From: Baylisascaris procyonis
Taxonomy: Eukaryota > Nematoda > Chromadorea > Rhabditida > Ascarididae
Assembly: GCA_037389465.1 (NCBI GenBank)
Contig: JAZARR010000214.1
Span: 1 to 64,000, forward strand
DNA length: 64,000 nucleotides
Direction of reading: 5' to 3'
A model generated the notes under the pieces. The model was not told the origin of the DNA. It saw only the letters and a program-made list of their open reading frames with translations, and searched no databases. Below are positions 49,716 to 62,540 of this stretch, piece by piece. Position numbers and translations under genes: made by a program. Each line of letters opens with the position of its first letter. The stretch's first letter is position 1.

Positions 49716-50371
49716 CTACAAACACATTTAATTGTACAGCAGCACTAAGTACGCATCGAGGATACTTAATGCTCGTAATTCCATTTCCTCATCTAACGCA
49801 AATGCCCAAGAAAAGGCTAACTGCTCATATTGGAGAGGTGGATGTGACCCAATCTGTGCCTGCATGAACTTAAATAACCTGCAATCAGGACTTTTCATGC
49901 CGAAGGGAATACTCGAAGCAATCAGCAGCGACAAGAAGAATAAGAGGAAACAACCATCTCAGCAAAATACAATGTGAACAACCAACAAAACAACCGTACC
50001 CGCTTGAATGAATTCCGCTTGTTTTCGTAGTAAAACGAAAACCACGTCTACTTCGTTCAAATTTACATTCCTAAAACATATCTGCAAACTCAGCCCAGCA
50101 ATGAAAGCAATGAAAATGGCTGTTGTGCATTAAAATTCTCATCTCAAGAAAACTCAATAAGCTGGTTCTTAATAAACATTCCGATAGGCCTGTCAAGGAC
50201 TTGGTTGAAGAGACCAAAACCGCTGCAAATGACTTCGTTGAAGAAACTGGTTTATTGGTGACAGTATCAGCCACTCAAGCCCATGGACAAAAAATCTGAA
50301 TACTGCGCTTTTATAGCATCTATCATTTCTAGCCACACTGGTAAAGAAATGAAAGAGAAGTTCTCAATAAC

Positions 50372-50551
<180 letters not shown>

Positions 50552-51184
50552 TTACAATCATAAATCTTAGCAAAATAACCACATATTTTATTGGACACAT
50601 CGTACCTAATTCCAAGACATAAACTCCTTGGAATGATTACTTCCTACAATAGGGAAAAAGAAGACAATGCGGTACACTACGGAGTTGCCATGGCCAAAAC
50701 GCGTCTACCCACCTTTCTGGCGGGTTCAACTGGAGGAATAATGAAGCCGGAGATAGGAAACTAAGTAGGTGTTGAGTTTAACCTGCAAGAAAGGATGATC
50801 TTCGCAGGGAATTTCTAGCCGCTCTGTCGGCTGGAGGAGAGGATGAATGTCTGCACATTCAAAGTCTGCACATTAAAAGATGATTTACAACCGTCGCAAC
50901 GCAAAGCTTACAGATAAATGGCACGACCCACCAAACGAGTTCGCACGACAAAAGCTTTTGCAGTTGAAAAAACATGCACCTAATGCGCTTATATTTTGAC
51001 ATAAAAGTCGCCTTAAAGATCCAGACAGACATACACATACACACAGACAGAAGCATAACCTCGATTTTCAAATGCTAGTTCAAGGTTTCCAAAAAATTGT
51101 GAGTGCTAATCTGCACAGACGAATTTTTGCAATGAACAAATTTCCAAACTGGTTTGCTCCGAGCGAAAATGTGAAAGCGTATAC

Positions 51185-51442
51185 TGTCGCAAATGCGGCA
51201 AAAATAAAATGCGGCGGCAGCGAGGGCTAAGCGGGGGATAGCTTCGCACTAAGGAAGACAAAGACAAAGGCAACAGATGACGAGTTAAATACAGTTGTCT
51301 GGAATGACAACAAGGGGAGGAAACATAGAATCTTCTCACAGCAATGTGGCGATTCTATGTTTCCATTCCCATCAAATCTCCAGCGAAATCTTCTCAGTTA
51401 TTTCGCTGGAATTTTATTATGACTTTTGCACTCTACGCGACA
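51185..51442 (-). repeat. 3' LTR
   Basis: 258 bp, the same length as the 5' LTR and with the same ends. Target duplication tatac immediately outside at 51180-51184. Confidence 0.95.
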
Positions 51443-51460
51443 CTTCCGAGGCGACGATCC

Positions 51461-52936
51461 TTACGCCCGACGACGACTGGTTCGAAACGCATCCGATCGA
51501 CGTGTTGCTTGTTGCTGAAGGTTTTCTGTCGTTGTCGGTTCCTCGATGTTTTCCTTGATGAAAATAACTGTCGGATGGGGTGTCTCGCCTTTCTTGCGAA
51601 GTTTCTTCACTACGGCCATACATTTGATCGCTGCAAAAGTAATTATTACAGATACTGCGATGACTGCAATAACGATGAGTAAAATTTCCCAGTACTGGAA
51701 AGCATCAAAGATGCGTTGAACATTGTTGTTGGCTTCTTCTGCAAGCGTTTCAATTTCGCTCCCGAAGTCCGAGAGAGCTGTGCTGCTATCCGAGAACATT
51801 GACGGTTTTGCTCTTAAGCCCCAACGAGCACTTGGCGATTTGAGCAGATCGATCTGCGCTTGAGCTTGCTTTATTGATGTATCTTGAAGGGTGCTGGACC
51901 AGAACACGAGGTCGTTCTCAATTCGCCTACCGTGGGCTTCTTCGTCGCTGCTTTCAATAATTCCATTATGAGGAAACACAATTAGTTTGTCGCCTTCTCG
52001 TACAGCCGACACGTCATTCCTGTGAAGCAACAGTTTAGCTGCCATTGATGGGTCACTTCGACTGATGCTTCGAATAAGAATGAGGAAATTGTTTCTCCTT
52101 GTTCAGGTGCAGTTTGAACTGGTGTAGCCACTTATCAGAGGCGTATTGAAATTTCGCGTTCTCTCGATCGAATCTTGATCCGAGTTCAACGGAAGATATA
52201 TTGGGTGCGTGAACTCTTGCCTTTCGGTACCAATCGATGTCATCTTGCTGTTTCCAGTCATCGAACGTAATGAGTATGCCATTTTGCATGGGTGCTAACG
52301 ACTGAAGTTGACACTGTTCCGCTTGTGTCCAGCTTTCATCAAATACGTCGAGTGGAATGAATGAAGCATGAAGTTTGTCAACGACGACCCTCTTCTCTGT
52401 GACCTGCGCAAGATATGTGCCCACTCGATGCCATGCACACTGTTCAACGAGCACTTTTCTATCCCATAGGATAATTCGACCTTCAGCCATGCATTTTCCA
52501 GTGGAAGCATTGCGCAAGCCGTGACGTCTGCCAGACAAGAATCGATATGCATATCATCAGCAGTCAATACGTGGCCTTCATCCAACTCGTAATTCACAGT
52601 AGCAGTACATCTTTCGCCGAAGATGGCATAAGAAGCGGCTGACGGTTGAGAGCTCTTCCACCTTTTCGCACCAATCTTTTCGAGTTGAAGCCCGCCAAAG
52701 CATTTGGTACTCCTCATCTCTTCACATGCTTGAGCTGTGATGGCCGATATAACTGGTTCTTCAATGGTTTCGTGCATACTGAGTCGGAAAAACGCTCGGG
52801 TGCAGATCTGATGAGTGATCTGGAAACAGCTAATAGCTTCCACTCGTTTCGGTTTTCTTTCGAAAACGCTTATTCTTGTCGTCGTAAGAAGATGGGTGAA
52901 CCGTTCTACTGTACAGTTCTGAATTTTTGGAATTGA
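51461..52936 (-). pseudogene. Envelope-like glycoprotein region, broken
   Basis: Three overlapping frames (52295-52843, 52053-52538, 51461-52045). The first is Cys-rich, and the last ends with a single transmembrane segment (EILLIVIAVIAVSVIITFA) followed by a basic cytoplasmic tail. This is the layout of the env-like ORF of some nematode BEL elements, thought to derive from bunyavirus-like glycoproteins. It is disrupted by at least two frame changes. Confidence 0.7.
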
Positions 52937-52986
52937 TGGGTGTATACCCTGAGTTCCGCTGGTTGCGGCGCTCCCGACGACTGAAG

Positions 52987-53292
52987 TTAGTAGCCCCGAG
53001 ATAAGGAGGCAGGGCAGTAGGTAAAAGGGTAGGAGGTGCTTTCGTTTTTTGACCGGTTTACGGATATGTCTCGGATAACAGTCGTGGAAATTGCTGTTGC
53101 TGCCGTTGTTATTGTTGCATCTTCTTTGGCTCGAATTTCGAGTGGGAAGAGATTATTGATTGTTCTTTGCACCTTTTTGCCGTTTGAAAGACGAATGGTT
53201 GCTGTTCTCACTTTCGACGGTTCGGGATGTAGAGCTTCGATAATTCCGAGCGCCCAGGTGCCTCGAGGATATGGTGACTCGTTCAGCAGCAC
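52987..53292 (-). pseudogene. BEL/Pao DUF5641-like tail after integrase
   Basis: MLLNESPYPRGTWALGIIEA and TATIRLSNGKKVQRTINNLF match the domain that follows integrase in this family. It is in a different frame from the integrase, so there is a frameshift near 53.3 kb. Confidence 0.75.
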
Positions 53293-53338
53293 TATTTCGT
53301 TAACCTCAGGACATCTCTTTTCAGTGCTGAATGGTTGT

Positions 53339-54676
53339 TTATGATGTTTGGTACCGTTCCCTCAACATCATGAGGTATTCTTCTCGCCATATCGTCCAAA
53401 AGTTATCGAGTTTTGCTGTCGTTTCCTCCCAGTATTTCAAAAGTTTTCCACGAATGTCGTTAGGGTCACGGTATGTTGGATCTTGCACATCATTTTCCAG
53501 GCTTCTGAATATTCCTGGTGAAGAATTACCGTGTGGCAGCAGAAAGTCGATTGGTCGTAGAACTATCGTATTCTCCGATGATAGGGGGGTAATTGGACGG
53601 CAATTTGCCACTGCTTCAATATCTGTTGTCAGCGTTTGAAGCTCTTCTTGCGTCAGCATTTTGCGTCCAATTGTCTTCTTCATACTGCTTTTCACGAGAC
53701 CGACCATTCTCTCATAGATGCCGCCTTGCCATGGCGCGAGTGGAGTAATGAATGACCACTGAATATTGTGTGCAGCGCAGTAGTCGAGAATTTCGTTGTC
53801 CATTTGGTGCACTTTAGATGCAGTGGTTAGTACAGATCGAGCCCAGACGAACTGTGTGCCGTTGTCCGACAGCATTCTCTTAGGGAGTCCTCTTCTCGAG
53901 ACAAAGCGATGCAAACACTGAATGAAACCTGGCCCGGATAGGTCAGATGGGACTTCGAGATGTACTGCTCTAGTCGAGAAACAAGTAAACAGACAAATCC
54001 ATCGTTTTGTGCCATCCTTTTCATCGGAACGTACCGTGAACGGTCCTATATAATCGACACCTGTGTTTTCGAAAGGAGGATGCTTCGATACTCGTTCCGG
54101 TGGATAAGGTGGCATTCGGGGCATTTGAAAGGGCTTCGACTTCCATCGTCGACAATGAAAACAATTATTTAGAGCTCGTTTTGTGGCCTGAGGACCACGA
54201 GGGATCCAGTATGCCTCACGCATCTTCGCGAGAACTGAAGAGATTCCAGCATGCAAAAGTTCCTCATGGATGTGCAAAATAAGCAACTGAGTTATGCGGT
54301 TGTCTGCAGGCAAATAGATCAACAGTGGTGATGAAGCATATTTCATTCTACCTTCGCACTTCCACAAGTCATCATTGTCGAGATGAGCGTTCCACTTTTC
54401 TCTCTCCTGCAGACAATTGTCCTCTCTTTGAGCTTGCTTCACCAGTAGTTCTTCAGCTCGAGATATTTCGATGCCCTTTAGCGGTCCCTTTTCAGGACAT
54501 TTTCCTCTGCAGCAGGCTACTGCTCGCAATGCCCATGCTGTCGTTCGCAGTAGACGGGACCATTTGCTGAAACGCGTGACGTTGATAATAGTCGATGAAC
54601 GATCGTGTATTTCACAGGTCTGCAGTGTGTGCGCATCGTCGTTGTTATTTCTGTCACCAAGTCTTCTGGGTGGCAT
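53339..54676 (-). CDS. BEL/Pao integrase
   Basis: The longest open frame of the element, 445 codons. The HHCC zinc domain is visible ([20 protein letters not shown], then CFHCRRW). The catalytic core shows VDYIGPF (Asp), LSDNGTQF (Asp) and [15 protein letters not shown] (Glu), preceded by [10 protein letters not shown]. The three acidic residues are all present. It ends within the DUF5641-like start ([11 protein letters not shown]). Confidence 0.92.
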   Translation of the reverse strand: MPPRRLGDRNNNDDAHTLQTCEIHDRSSTIINVTRFSKWSRLLRTTAWALRAVACCRGKCPEKGPLKGIEISRAEELLVKQAQREDNCLQEREKWNAHLDNDDLWKCEGRMKYASSPLLIYLPADNRITQLLILHIHEELLHAGISSVLAKMREAYWIPRGPQATKRALNNCFHCRRWKSKPFQMPRMPPYPPERVSKHPPFENTGVDYIGPFTVRSDEKDGTKRWICLFTCFSTRAVHLEVPSDLSGPGFIQCLHRFVSRRGLPKRMLSDNGTQFVWARSVLTTASKVHQMDNEILDYCAAHNIQWSFITPLAPWQGGIYERMVGLVKSSMKKTIGRKMLTQEELQTLTTDIEAVANCRPITPLSSENTIVLRPIDFLLPHGNSSPGIFRSLENDVQDPTYRDPNDIRGKLLKYWEETTAKLDNFWTIWREEYLMMLRERYQTS

Positions 54677-55372
54677 CGTCTTTTGAGCCAGCCTTGTTAG
54701 TTACCAATTGTGGCCAGTGGTCACTAGAATGGAGAAGCCAATGTGGTCCGTGCCACCATAATTTGTTATTGATCAGATCGCTGATGTCACTACCCCTCGT
54801 AGGAATATCGGCCGGATTGGAATCTGAAGGAATGTATCCAAATATGGCACCCGTTTTCCGAATTTCTCTCAGCCGATTTTCTACGAATCGATCTTTCTGA
54901 TGCGCGTCATTGGAGCGAATTCGTTGTAAAGTACACTGACTGTCGGTCCAAATATATTTGTCGACGTCTTCCAACTGCAGCTGTTGTGATGTGTATTCAA
55001 GCAGCCTCGTTCCAATAAGAACTCCCATAAGTTCCAGACGCGGAATGGTGGATCCTTTGAATGGGGCAAGTCGAGTCTTGCATATTAGCAGATGACATTC
55101 AACTTCTGAGTTCGTTTCTGTTCGAATGTAAACGGCTGAAGCGTACGCTGTCTTCGATGCATCCGTGAAACAATGAAGTTGCCGTGCAGTTTAGCCTTTT
55201 ATGACGAATCGCGGTACTTTAATTGTGCGGTCACTCCATTCGCCGCATATGCTATTAATCTGCTCGGTTATATTTTCGGTAATCTCTCGTCCCACTTCTG
55301 ATTCTTTCTCCATAGGTCTTGTAGAATTACTTTCAATGGAGTGAATAGTGGAGAAATATGACCGGTAGGATC
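54654..55372 (-). pseudogene. BEL/Pao RNase H region, broken
   Basis: Carries IWTDSQCTLQRIRS (RNase H Asp-Ser word), FVENRLREIRK and YIPSDSNPADIPTRG, which is typical for the end of BEL/Pao RNase H. It is split between at least two frames with stops between 55028 and 55372. Confidence 0.8.
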
Positions 55373-56760
55373 TTATTGAGCAGCGATATAGGACAATAGT
55401 TGCCGTTTGGTCATCACTGGCTGCTTCGGTGGAGTTACTTTCCACTGAATATAGTCTGCTACAGTATCCCAACGCACTCCTAGTATTTTCGTGTTAGCTG
55501 TTCCGTGACGATCCTTTTCTGGAATTGTTTCATTGAAGGTCGCATCGTTGCTCAGAAATTCGCAAATGTTCATTCGTGCGTCTTCGAATAGTTTCTTCAT
55601 GCGTTCGAACTTATCGAGAGCCTCCTCCGTCGTACGTGCACTGATCAGCACGTTATCCACATAAATGTTCTTCCAAATTTCTTCAGCTAACGCTACGTCA
55701 TCGTACGAGTCCAGGTGCGTTTTGATTGTTGCTGCGAGGAGGAAGAGACTTGCGTTGAGTCCAAACGGGACTCTCGCAAAGCGAAAGATCTTTAGGTTGC
55801 TGTGAGATGGCGGTGAGTTGATATCAGACAACCATAGAAAGCGAGTCGCATCTCGGTCTGGTTTATTGAGAGCCACTTGTAGAAACGCCTTCTCTAAATC
55901 TCCTGTGATAGCGATAGGCATTGAGCGGAATCGAAGCAGTATACCGCCTAAATTCGAAGGTAAAACTGATCCTCTCATAATTGCTTCGTTGATGCTTTTA
56001 GTACCTCTCGATTTGGAAGAGCAGTCGAAAACTACACGAATCTTTGTAGTCGTCTTATGGGGGTTAATTACTGCTTGATGTGGCAGATAGTGGACAACGT
56101 TGGAAGCGGGTTTTAGTTCCTCTCTAGGTAGTACTTCTTCGATGATTCCACAGTCCTTCTGCTGAGAGAAGATTGCGTCATATTTTTCGAGAAGCTCGCG
56201 ATCGTTCTGTAGGCGCTTCTAAGTTGAAAGTAATCGACCAAATGCTAGGCCAAAATTCAGTGGAATATATGGAACAGAGTCTCTGAATGGGAGGCTCACT
56301 GAATAGCGACCATCGATTCTCTTCACCGTTCCCTTAAACATGTCCATTGCCTGTTAGTCTTCGTGCTCGGTTGATGAATCTCGAATACCAAGTAACTCCA
56401 AATTCCAGTAGTTGGACATCTGCTCGATTTGGTCGGAAGGATGCTCGTTTGCAAATTCCATTTCTTCGTGAGCGTCTTCTGGCATTTGTTCATCAGTACA
56501 TACCACCGCCTGGGCTATTTCATTCTTTTCGGCCTGTTTGGACGACAAAATATAGCCAACTTTAGTGGAAATTAATTCGTAGCCGTTTCCTAGGCGTTTG
56601 ATTCCCGCAAGTGGAATAAAGTCACTGAAATAGTCATGACCGATCAGAATGTCTGGAGAGCGAATTTTTCGCGGCAGCTCTGATGGCTTCAGATCACCAA
56701 AGTTCGCTTCAATGTTATCACCGACAACTTCTAGGTTGCTAGTGATTCGCTTAATTGTGC
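55373..56760 (-). pseudogene. BEL/Pao reverse transcriptase (Peptidase_A17 type), broken
   Basis: The frame 55373-55978 contains ITGDLEKAFLQVAL (motif A, catalytic Asp), FRFARVPFGLNAS and IYVDNVLIS (motif C, YVDN in place of the usual YVDD), then the connection ILGVRWDTVADYIQWK. The upstream part (55979-56760) is spread over other frames. The second Asp of motif C is Asn; whether this is natural in the lineage or damage cannot be told here. Confidence 0.85.
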
Positions 56761-58424
56761 TTACTCTGACAGCTTTGCAGGTACCGTTCTGAAGTTGAAA
56801 GGAAATAAAAGTTCGATTTGACTGAATAATTGCGGCGCACTATCACCAAAAGTGCTTATGCTCAGCTTTTGTGGTGTTGTGGTCAGCCGCAGCCGATTCG
56901 CTAAGCGCGCTGCTATGTACCACTTTTGACTGCCCGAGTCAAAAAACATTAGAGCATTTGTTCGACAGTTTGCTTTATAAGGGTTGGAGACCACTACCTC
57001 TTTACAGAACAGCAGTGCTTTATTTCCAGCTGCCATATTTGCACCAATCACTTCTTCAGGTGAAGTGGGCTGGTCTTTACCACTCTTCCCTTTTTCCTGC
57101 GATTTGCATCTCTGTATGCACAGGAGTGAATTTTGATTAGAGTTTCGGCAGTAGTAGCAGTGATGCGTTGCTCTGCAATTTTGTAGTGCATGTCCCCTTT
57201 TCAAACATCTTGTGCACAACTGAAGTTTATTCGCTCGCTGAATTCTTTTTTCTGTTGTGTTGTACGAAGGGCAGTTACGATTCCAATGTGATTCACCGCA
57301 GAACGCACATGGCTTTGACGGCTTTTCCTCTTGTTTTTGCTCAGCGAAAAACGAAGATGTTTTGATTTGCGGCTCTTTCGGCATGCTGCGTATTATTTGA
57401 TGCGCTTGCTGATAGGACTGTATGTATAACAGCTCGGCTGTCATTAATTCTTGAAGTTTCGCTCGTAATTTTCCTACATTCCATTCTGGGTCTAGAGCCT
57501 TACATTCGCTGATTCGTCTTTTTATTCGCTGCGAAAGTTTCTGCTCAATTGTAAATGCCAGCAAAGGTGAGTCAAGATTTTCGCCTGCTTGCTCAAGCTG
57601 CCTTAGTATTCTTTCGACTGCCTGTACAGTTGGCACGAGTTGTGACCCATTGTCGCTGGGCAGATTTTGCAACTCGGTGTGTAAGCTGGCTGTTATTACG
57701 GCCGCATTTCCGTAATTTCATTTTAGCGCAGTTACCACCAAATCAAAGCTGCTTTCCGTTATAGTGTAGCCCTGGGCAACGGTTGCTGCTGGGCCTTCAA
57801 GTAGCGAAAGCAGGTAATTTAAGCGCTGCACTTTTGGCAAGTGGCCGACAGCAGAATTAAATGTTTCCCAGAATCCAGTACACTCTTTAGGATTTCCAGA
57901 AAATTTTCTGAGTTGGATCTGAGGCAAAGCAACGTGGCTGCTTATTTGTGGTTCAGAAGGCGAAGCAGCAGAAATTGCTTGTAAGTTCGAGGACACTCTT
58001 GCGTCAATAGCGCGGTGCGTGACGAAGCCGAAGACTGTAAAGTTTTCAGAACGTCAGTGATGTTAGAGATTCTAGCGTTTAGTTGATCAGCAATGGTTTT
58101 GGCTTGCTCGCACAGATAGAGAAAGCTATTTGGCGAGGTGACGTAATCTTCGTACGCCTTAGTCTCTGCTTCTGTCGCTCGCGGATCACTTAGAGTTTCC
58201 AAAAATTCAACCCACTTTTCGTGCTTGCTTTCAATTTGCGAAATGAGGCGCGTTACAGTTTTCAAGCAATGTCGCAGGCAATCTCTACGTTTTATAAAAG
58301 CGGTAATCTGAAAAGGACTTTCCTGGAATATATCGATGTCCTCCTCAGTTGGTGGGATCCGTCCGACGATCGATTTTAGCTCTTGGATCATGGGCTCGAG
58401 CCAGGCTTTCATTCGACGGGCCAT
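56761..58424 (-). pseudogene. BEL/Pao gag and protease, broken
   Basis: Starts with MARRMKAWLEPMIQELKSI and has a gag region of the DUF1759 type, with IQLRKFSGNPKECTGFWETF. It continues into zinc knuckles (CAFCGESHWNRNC, CTRCLKRGHALQNC, CYYC...) and an aspartic protease with the DSGS active-site word in LMFFDSGSQK. The frame changes once near 57.95-58.0 kb, and one in-frame stop lies at 57718-57720. The protease frame ends at 56761 before the RT. Confidence 0.85.
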
Positions 58425-58528
58425 TGTGCAGCAAATATATTCAGCAGAACCGCAAGTTGCGAATCAGTCGCAGAAAGCAGTGCGCAGAAATCGAAGATTT
58501 GCAGGATCCGGAGGAAATAAATCCGTCG

Positions 58529-58546
58529 ATCCTGCCTGGGTCGCCA
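58529..58546 (-). other. Probable tRNA primer binding site
   Basis: Just inside the 5' LTR, after a few bases, the minus strand reads TGGCGACCCAGGCAGGA. The TGG start and position fit a primer binding site complementary to a tRNA 3' end. I do not assign the tRNA. Confidence 0.55.
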
Positions 58547-58551
58547 AATTT

Positions 58552-58809
58552 TGTCGCAAATGCGGCAAAAATAAAATGCGGCGGCAGCGAGGGCTAAGCG
58601 GGGGATAGCTTCGCACTAAGGAAGACAAAGACAAAGGCATGAGATGACGAGTTAAATACAGTTGTCTGGAATGACAACAAAGGGAGGAAACATACGATCT
58701 TCTCACAGCAATGTGGCGATTCTATGTTTCCATTCCCATCAAATCTGCAGCGAAATCTTCTCAGTTATTTCGCTGGAATTTTATTATGACTTTCGCACTT
58801 TACGCGACA
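58552..58809 (-). repeat. 5' LTR
   Basis: 258 bp, starting GCGACA/TGTCGC-type inverted ends. It differs from the 3' LTR at about eight positions, so the insertion is not brand new. Confidence 0.95.
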
Positions 58810-59697
58810 TATACCGTGCCGATCCCTCTGGAAGATTGCGTCTTTTTCATTCGCTGTGACTCAACCGGAGTCAAATACAATCCGACTGGACATGAAACGT
58901 CTCTATATATTTACAACTCTTCCTGACCTGAAGGAAGAACGTGTGGTATATGAAATCATCCAGTGGCATATCCATCAATGCCACAACTTTAGCTTTAGCG
59001 GTTCCTCAATTGAAACGCCAACACAGATATATACAGACACTAACGTGCACAAACATAACACCGTCATGACGCGCATTGCAAACACGAACTTGCAAGAACA
59101 CAAAAACATTCCTTTTAAGAGATTCGCATGAGAGTTCGAATCGCTTGAAATACAGGATGCGTCACATAATTTCTCACTAGCGTAAGAAATCAGCTAGCCT
59201 ATTGCGATGATTTGCATGAATATATATTGCGCTGTCTTTGTCACAGATCTCTAAACAGCTTTTTCGTGCCATGGACCTTTGTATAATGAGATCTTAAACA
59301 AAAAAATTTCCTTTCAAGCGAAGGAAAATTATTTAGGAGATCTTATACGACCCATAAATATTAACAATGATGACGAGTGAAATTAAGCTGGGACTGGCGT
59401 TAATGGACCCAAATGATGCAGACCATCTTTATCAAAAAAATCATCATGCAAACTCCGTAACCAACAAGCCGAAACTAGTGCCAAACAGATATAGGTAAGT
59501 GTACACGTCGCCATGATGCACTCATTAAAGTTATCCCCGCATCTTCAGGCTACACAACATTGTTGCACTAATTTCTTTTCAATCGAATGATCGGGGAAAG
59601 AGGGGGGAGCATGGGGGAGCAGGTAGGAAACTCCAGACTCTAAAAATCTGGGAAGATGAGGGAAGGAGAATATCGAAGCGGAAAGTATAAAACCCAC

Positions 59698-59766
59698 CTT
59701 CACCGAAACGCCGACAAACGCCTCGACTGGATATGCATTGGGTCGATCGCCACGCTCTGAATCACT
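59698..59766 (-). CDS. smc-3: SMC3 exon: linker before the signature motif
   Basis: 23 intact codons, SDSERGDRPNAYPVEAFVGV then SVK, phase 0 at both ends. This corresponds to the variable Ser/Glu linker and the strand before the SMC3 signature motif. The next exon in phase is 9.2 kb away, on the other side of the retrotransposon. Confidence 0.8.
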
Positions 59767-60040
59767 CTGAAAATAAGACATTGCAAATCCACTCCAATCC
59801 GTAGAAAAAACCTCCGAATGAGATCAATCTGATTACGGCATACTATGTGCATCTAGGCTTCAACGTCCTCTACAATAGAGGAATGAACCACCCAAGTTTC
59901 ATGCAGAAGAAAGCTGCCTCTGTTCGAATTTGCATGGTTGGGAACTCCGGATTGAGAAGACCCATAAAAAGTGGCACAAGTACAATGCAAGATTCAAGAG
60001 AGCCTTGTTAACAGATTATGCATATAAAGCGGTGACCTAC

Positions 60041-60187
60041 CCGACTCATTCGCATGACGATGCTGCCACATCCACCAGGCACCAGCTTTTGGAACACCGA
60101 GCGAAACTCTTTCGATACTTGTCTGAATGTCAGCTCAATGGCGTCATATTTACGTTGATTCGACACCTTCAGCGTATCTTCAATGGC
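60041..60187 (-). CDS. smc-3: SMC3 exon: end of coiled coil
   Basis: 49 intact codons between acceptor ctttttag and donor cgg|gtaggt. RKYDAIELTFRQVSKEF and VFQKLVPGG match the SMC3 segment (RKYEAIxLTFKQVSKNF, VFxKLVPGG) that leads into the C-terminal ATPase head. Confidence 0.88.
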
Positions 60188-60635
60188 CTAAAAAGACAGC
60201 ACCTTCGTTAGCCGATAACAAATTATAAGCAACTTTCCGTTTAATACTATCCAAAACCAGCAACATTACCTAAGAAAAACTCAAGAAAGAAAGCATCGAA
60301 AATAGCAAAGAAAAGCTATCACAATTGAAAGCCGCTTCCCATACATCTCAAAAAAGAAACTCATTGCGTCCAATCAACAAACAAACACCTTCGAGAAAAA
60401 ATGATTCTTCCGTTCTTCGAAATATTTCAGAAATATAAGCCTACTGGTCATCAAAATTAAATTATAAACACCATTTAGCACAAAAAGAACACCGAGAGAG
60501 ACGCAAATCCTCAGCGAGACGAAAGACCGCGCGTTCTTCAGCGAGCGACGCGGCACTGGTCACTCTGAAATAAATCGTCGCAATAAATGTGAAAATATAC
60601 AGTAAGGAAATGAGATTCGAACAACGGATTTCGAC
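60188..60635 (-). other. Possible decayed SMC3 sequence next to the satellite
   Basis: After an acceptor-like ttatttcag at about 60573 on the minus strand, one frame reads SLAEERAVFRLAEDLRLSR, which is helical and charged like the SMC3 coiled coil expected here. The match is weak, and I do not claim an exon. Confidence 0.2.
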
Positions 60636-61370
60636 ACATTCGAAAGAGCATTAAAGCTCTATCAGAATCAAAATAATCTCGATCAAAACAAGAACTTTTC
60701 TATTAGATCGATCATTTATATGACGTGTAATTGAGAAAATTGCATAGTCATCGATAAATGAGGCCTATATGGATCTGGAATTAAAAGCTCTTATCAAATC
60801 TGACAAAACAAGAACTTTTTATATCGATCATTTGTGCAATGAGAAAATTGCATAGTCATCGATAAATGAGGGCCTATAACTAAGGATTTGGGAAGATAGT
60901 ACATTCGAAAGCATTAAAAGCTCTATCAGAATCAAAATAATCTCGACAAAAACAAGAACTTTTCTATTAGATCGATCATTTATATGACGTAATTGAGAAA
61001 AATTGCATAGTCATCGATAAATGAGGGCCTATAACTGTATAAGGGAACAAGATTTGGGAAAGAGTGACTAGGTACATTCGAAAGAGCATTAAATCTATCA
61101 GAACTTCGGACAAAACAAGAACTTTTCTATTAGATCGATCATTTATATACGTGTTGAAAAAATTGCATAGTCATCGAGGGCCTATAACTGTAAAGGAACA
61201 AGATTTGGAAGAGGTACATTCGAAAGAGCATTAAAAGCTCTATCAGAATCAAAAATAATTCGGACAAAACTTTTCTATTAGATCGATCATTTATATGACG
61301 TAATTGAGAAAATTGCATGGTCATCGATAAATGAGGGTATAACTGTATAAAGGAACAAGATTTAAGAGTG
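60636..61370 (-). repeat. Satellite, left block (reverse orientation)
   Basis: About four diverged copies of the 178-bp unit of the right block, reverse-complemented (acattcgaaagagc, gatcgatcattta, tcatcgataaatgaggg). Copies have many small deletions and range from about 120 to 190 bases. Confidence 0.85.
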
Positions 61371-61688
61371 TTACATGCTCTTATCAGAATCAAATGGAAT
61401 CTGACAAAACAAGACGATCGAGTGATGACATTAAAAAAAGGGATGTGGAAATGGTTCGATTTGGCAGAATCGTCGGTCTTCTTGCCATCTGGAATGTTAA
61501 ATATAATGATGATCACGAAAGCATACTATTTGGAGAAGCTTGAATTAATAACATTAAAGATATAATTTTTTCTCCTTAAATTTCGGTGAGTTTGGTGCTA
61601 TTTCAAGAGATGTGAGATGTGCAGTAGTAGGAAATATGCCGATGTAATTCTAGAAGTGTACACGTAGATAAATTTTCGAAGCGAAGCA

Positions 61689-61723
<35 letters not shown>

Positions 61724-62053
61724 AATATATATATATATATATAATTGATATAACGCGAATCAAATTTATTTCTCACCCCGCCTCGCAAGAAAAACAGTTA
61801 CGAACTGCTGAGTGCACGCGTCCACAACTAATATATAAATAAATAAATAAATACATATATATATATATATTTATTTATTTATTTACTTATTTATTTATTT
61901 ATTTATTTATTCATTTATTTATTTATTTATATATTAGTTGTGGACGCGTGCACTCAGCAGTTCGTAGTCTAACTGTTTTTCTTGCGCATAACAGGCTGGG
62001 GTGAGGGAAATAAATTTGATTCGCGTTATGTCAATTATATATATATATATATT

Positions 62054-62098
<45 letters not shown>

Positions 62099-62540
62099 TG
62101 CTTCGCTTCGACTTGAACATCTACGTGTACACTGGGATGAATGGAATCTGGCAAGGATACTTCGAAGAAATAGCTACATCCGGCTCGGCAGGCTATATTT
62201 CCTACATTATCGTCAAACATAGACTGCACATCTCTGATTTTTTCCACGATAAGCTATCAGTTGAAATAGCACCAAACTCACCGAAATTTAAGAAAGAGAA
62301 AAATTATATCTTTAATGTTATTAATTCAAGCTATACAAAACTTCCATTACTTATGTAGTATGCTTTCGTCGTGATCATCATTATATTTAACATTCCAGAT
62401 GTTGCCTTCGCCTCAACGACAGAGACCGACGATTCTGCCAAGAAACGACAGCGGCTGCCACTTCGAACCAGTAATAGGATTTCCATAGTTCAACGAGCGA
62501 TTTCTTTCTTCCATCGCCTCTACATGTCAGCACGTCTATT
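61370..62540. repeat. Large inverted repeat with AT-rich palindromic core
   Basis: The left arm (from about 61.44 kb) is complementary to the right arm (to about 62.44 kb). Matching pairs include 61578-61604 with 62261-62287 and the cacgcgtccacaac/gttgtggacgcgtg arms around 61.82/61.94 kb. The centre at about 61.88 kb is (TAAA)n/(TTTA)n, flanked by (TA)n runs at 61690-61742 and 62036-62097. A segment at about 62.40-62.54 kb on the right arm has no full counterpart on the left. Confidence 0.85.

Larger units (their letters stand above)
51185..58809 (-). mobile_element. BEL/Pao LTR retrotransposon with env-like gene (Tas-like)
   Basis: 7,625 bp with two 258-bp LTRs (about 97% identical by eye), both TGTCGC...GCGACA, and a 5-bp target duplication (tatac at 51180-51184 and 58810-58814). 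Gene order on the minus strand is gag with zinc knuckles, protease, RT, RNase H, integrase, a DUF5641-like tail and env-like. All typical BEL/Pao domains are present, but several frameshifts and stops break them. Size, LTR length and the env-like frame recall the Tas element of Ascaris, from memory. It lies in an SMC3 intron in the same orientation as SMC3. The element copy is inactive as read unless the breaks are sequence errors. Confidence 0.95.

Noticed and set aside
50071..50274. Minus-strand 67-codon frame between SMC3 exons
   Set aside because: It lies in the intron between two SMC3 exons that already join in phase, and does not match SMC3.
53036..54900. Several + strand frames of 60-102 codons
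   Set aside because: Shadows of the integrase and RNase H frames on the opposite strand.
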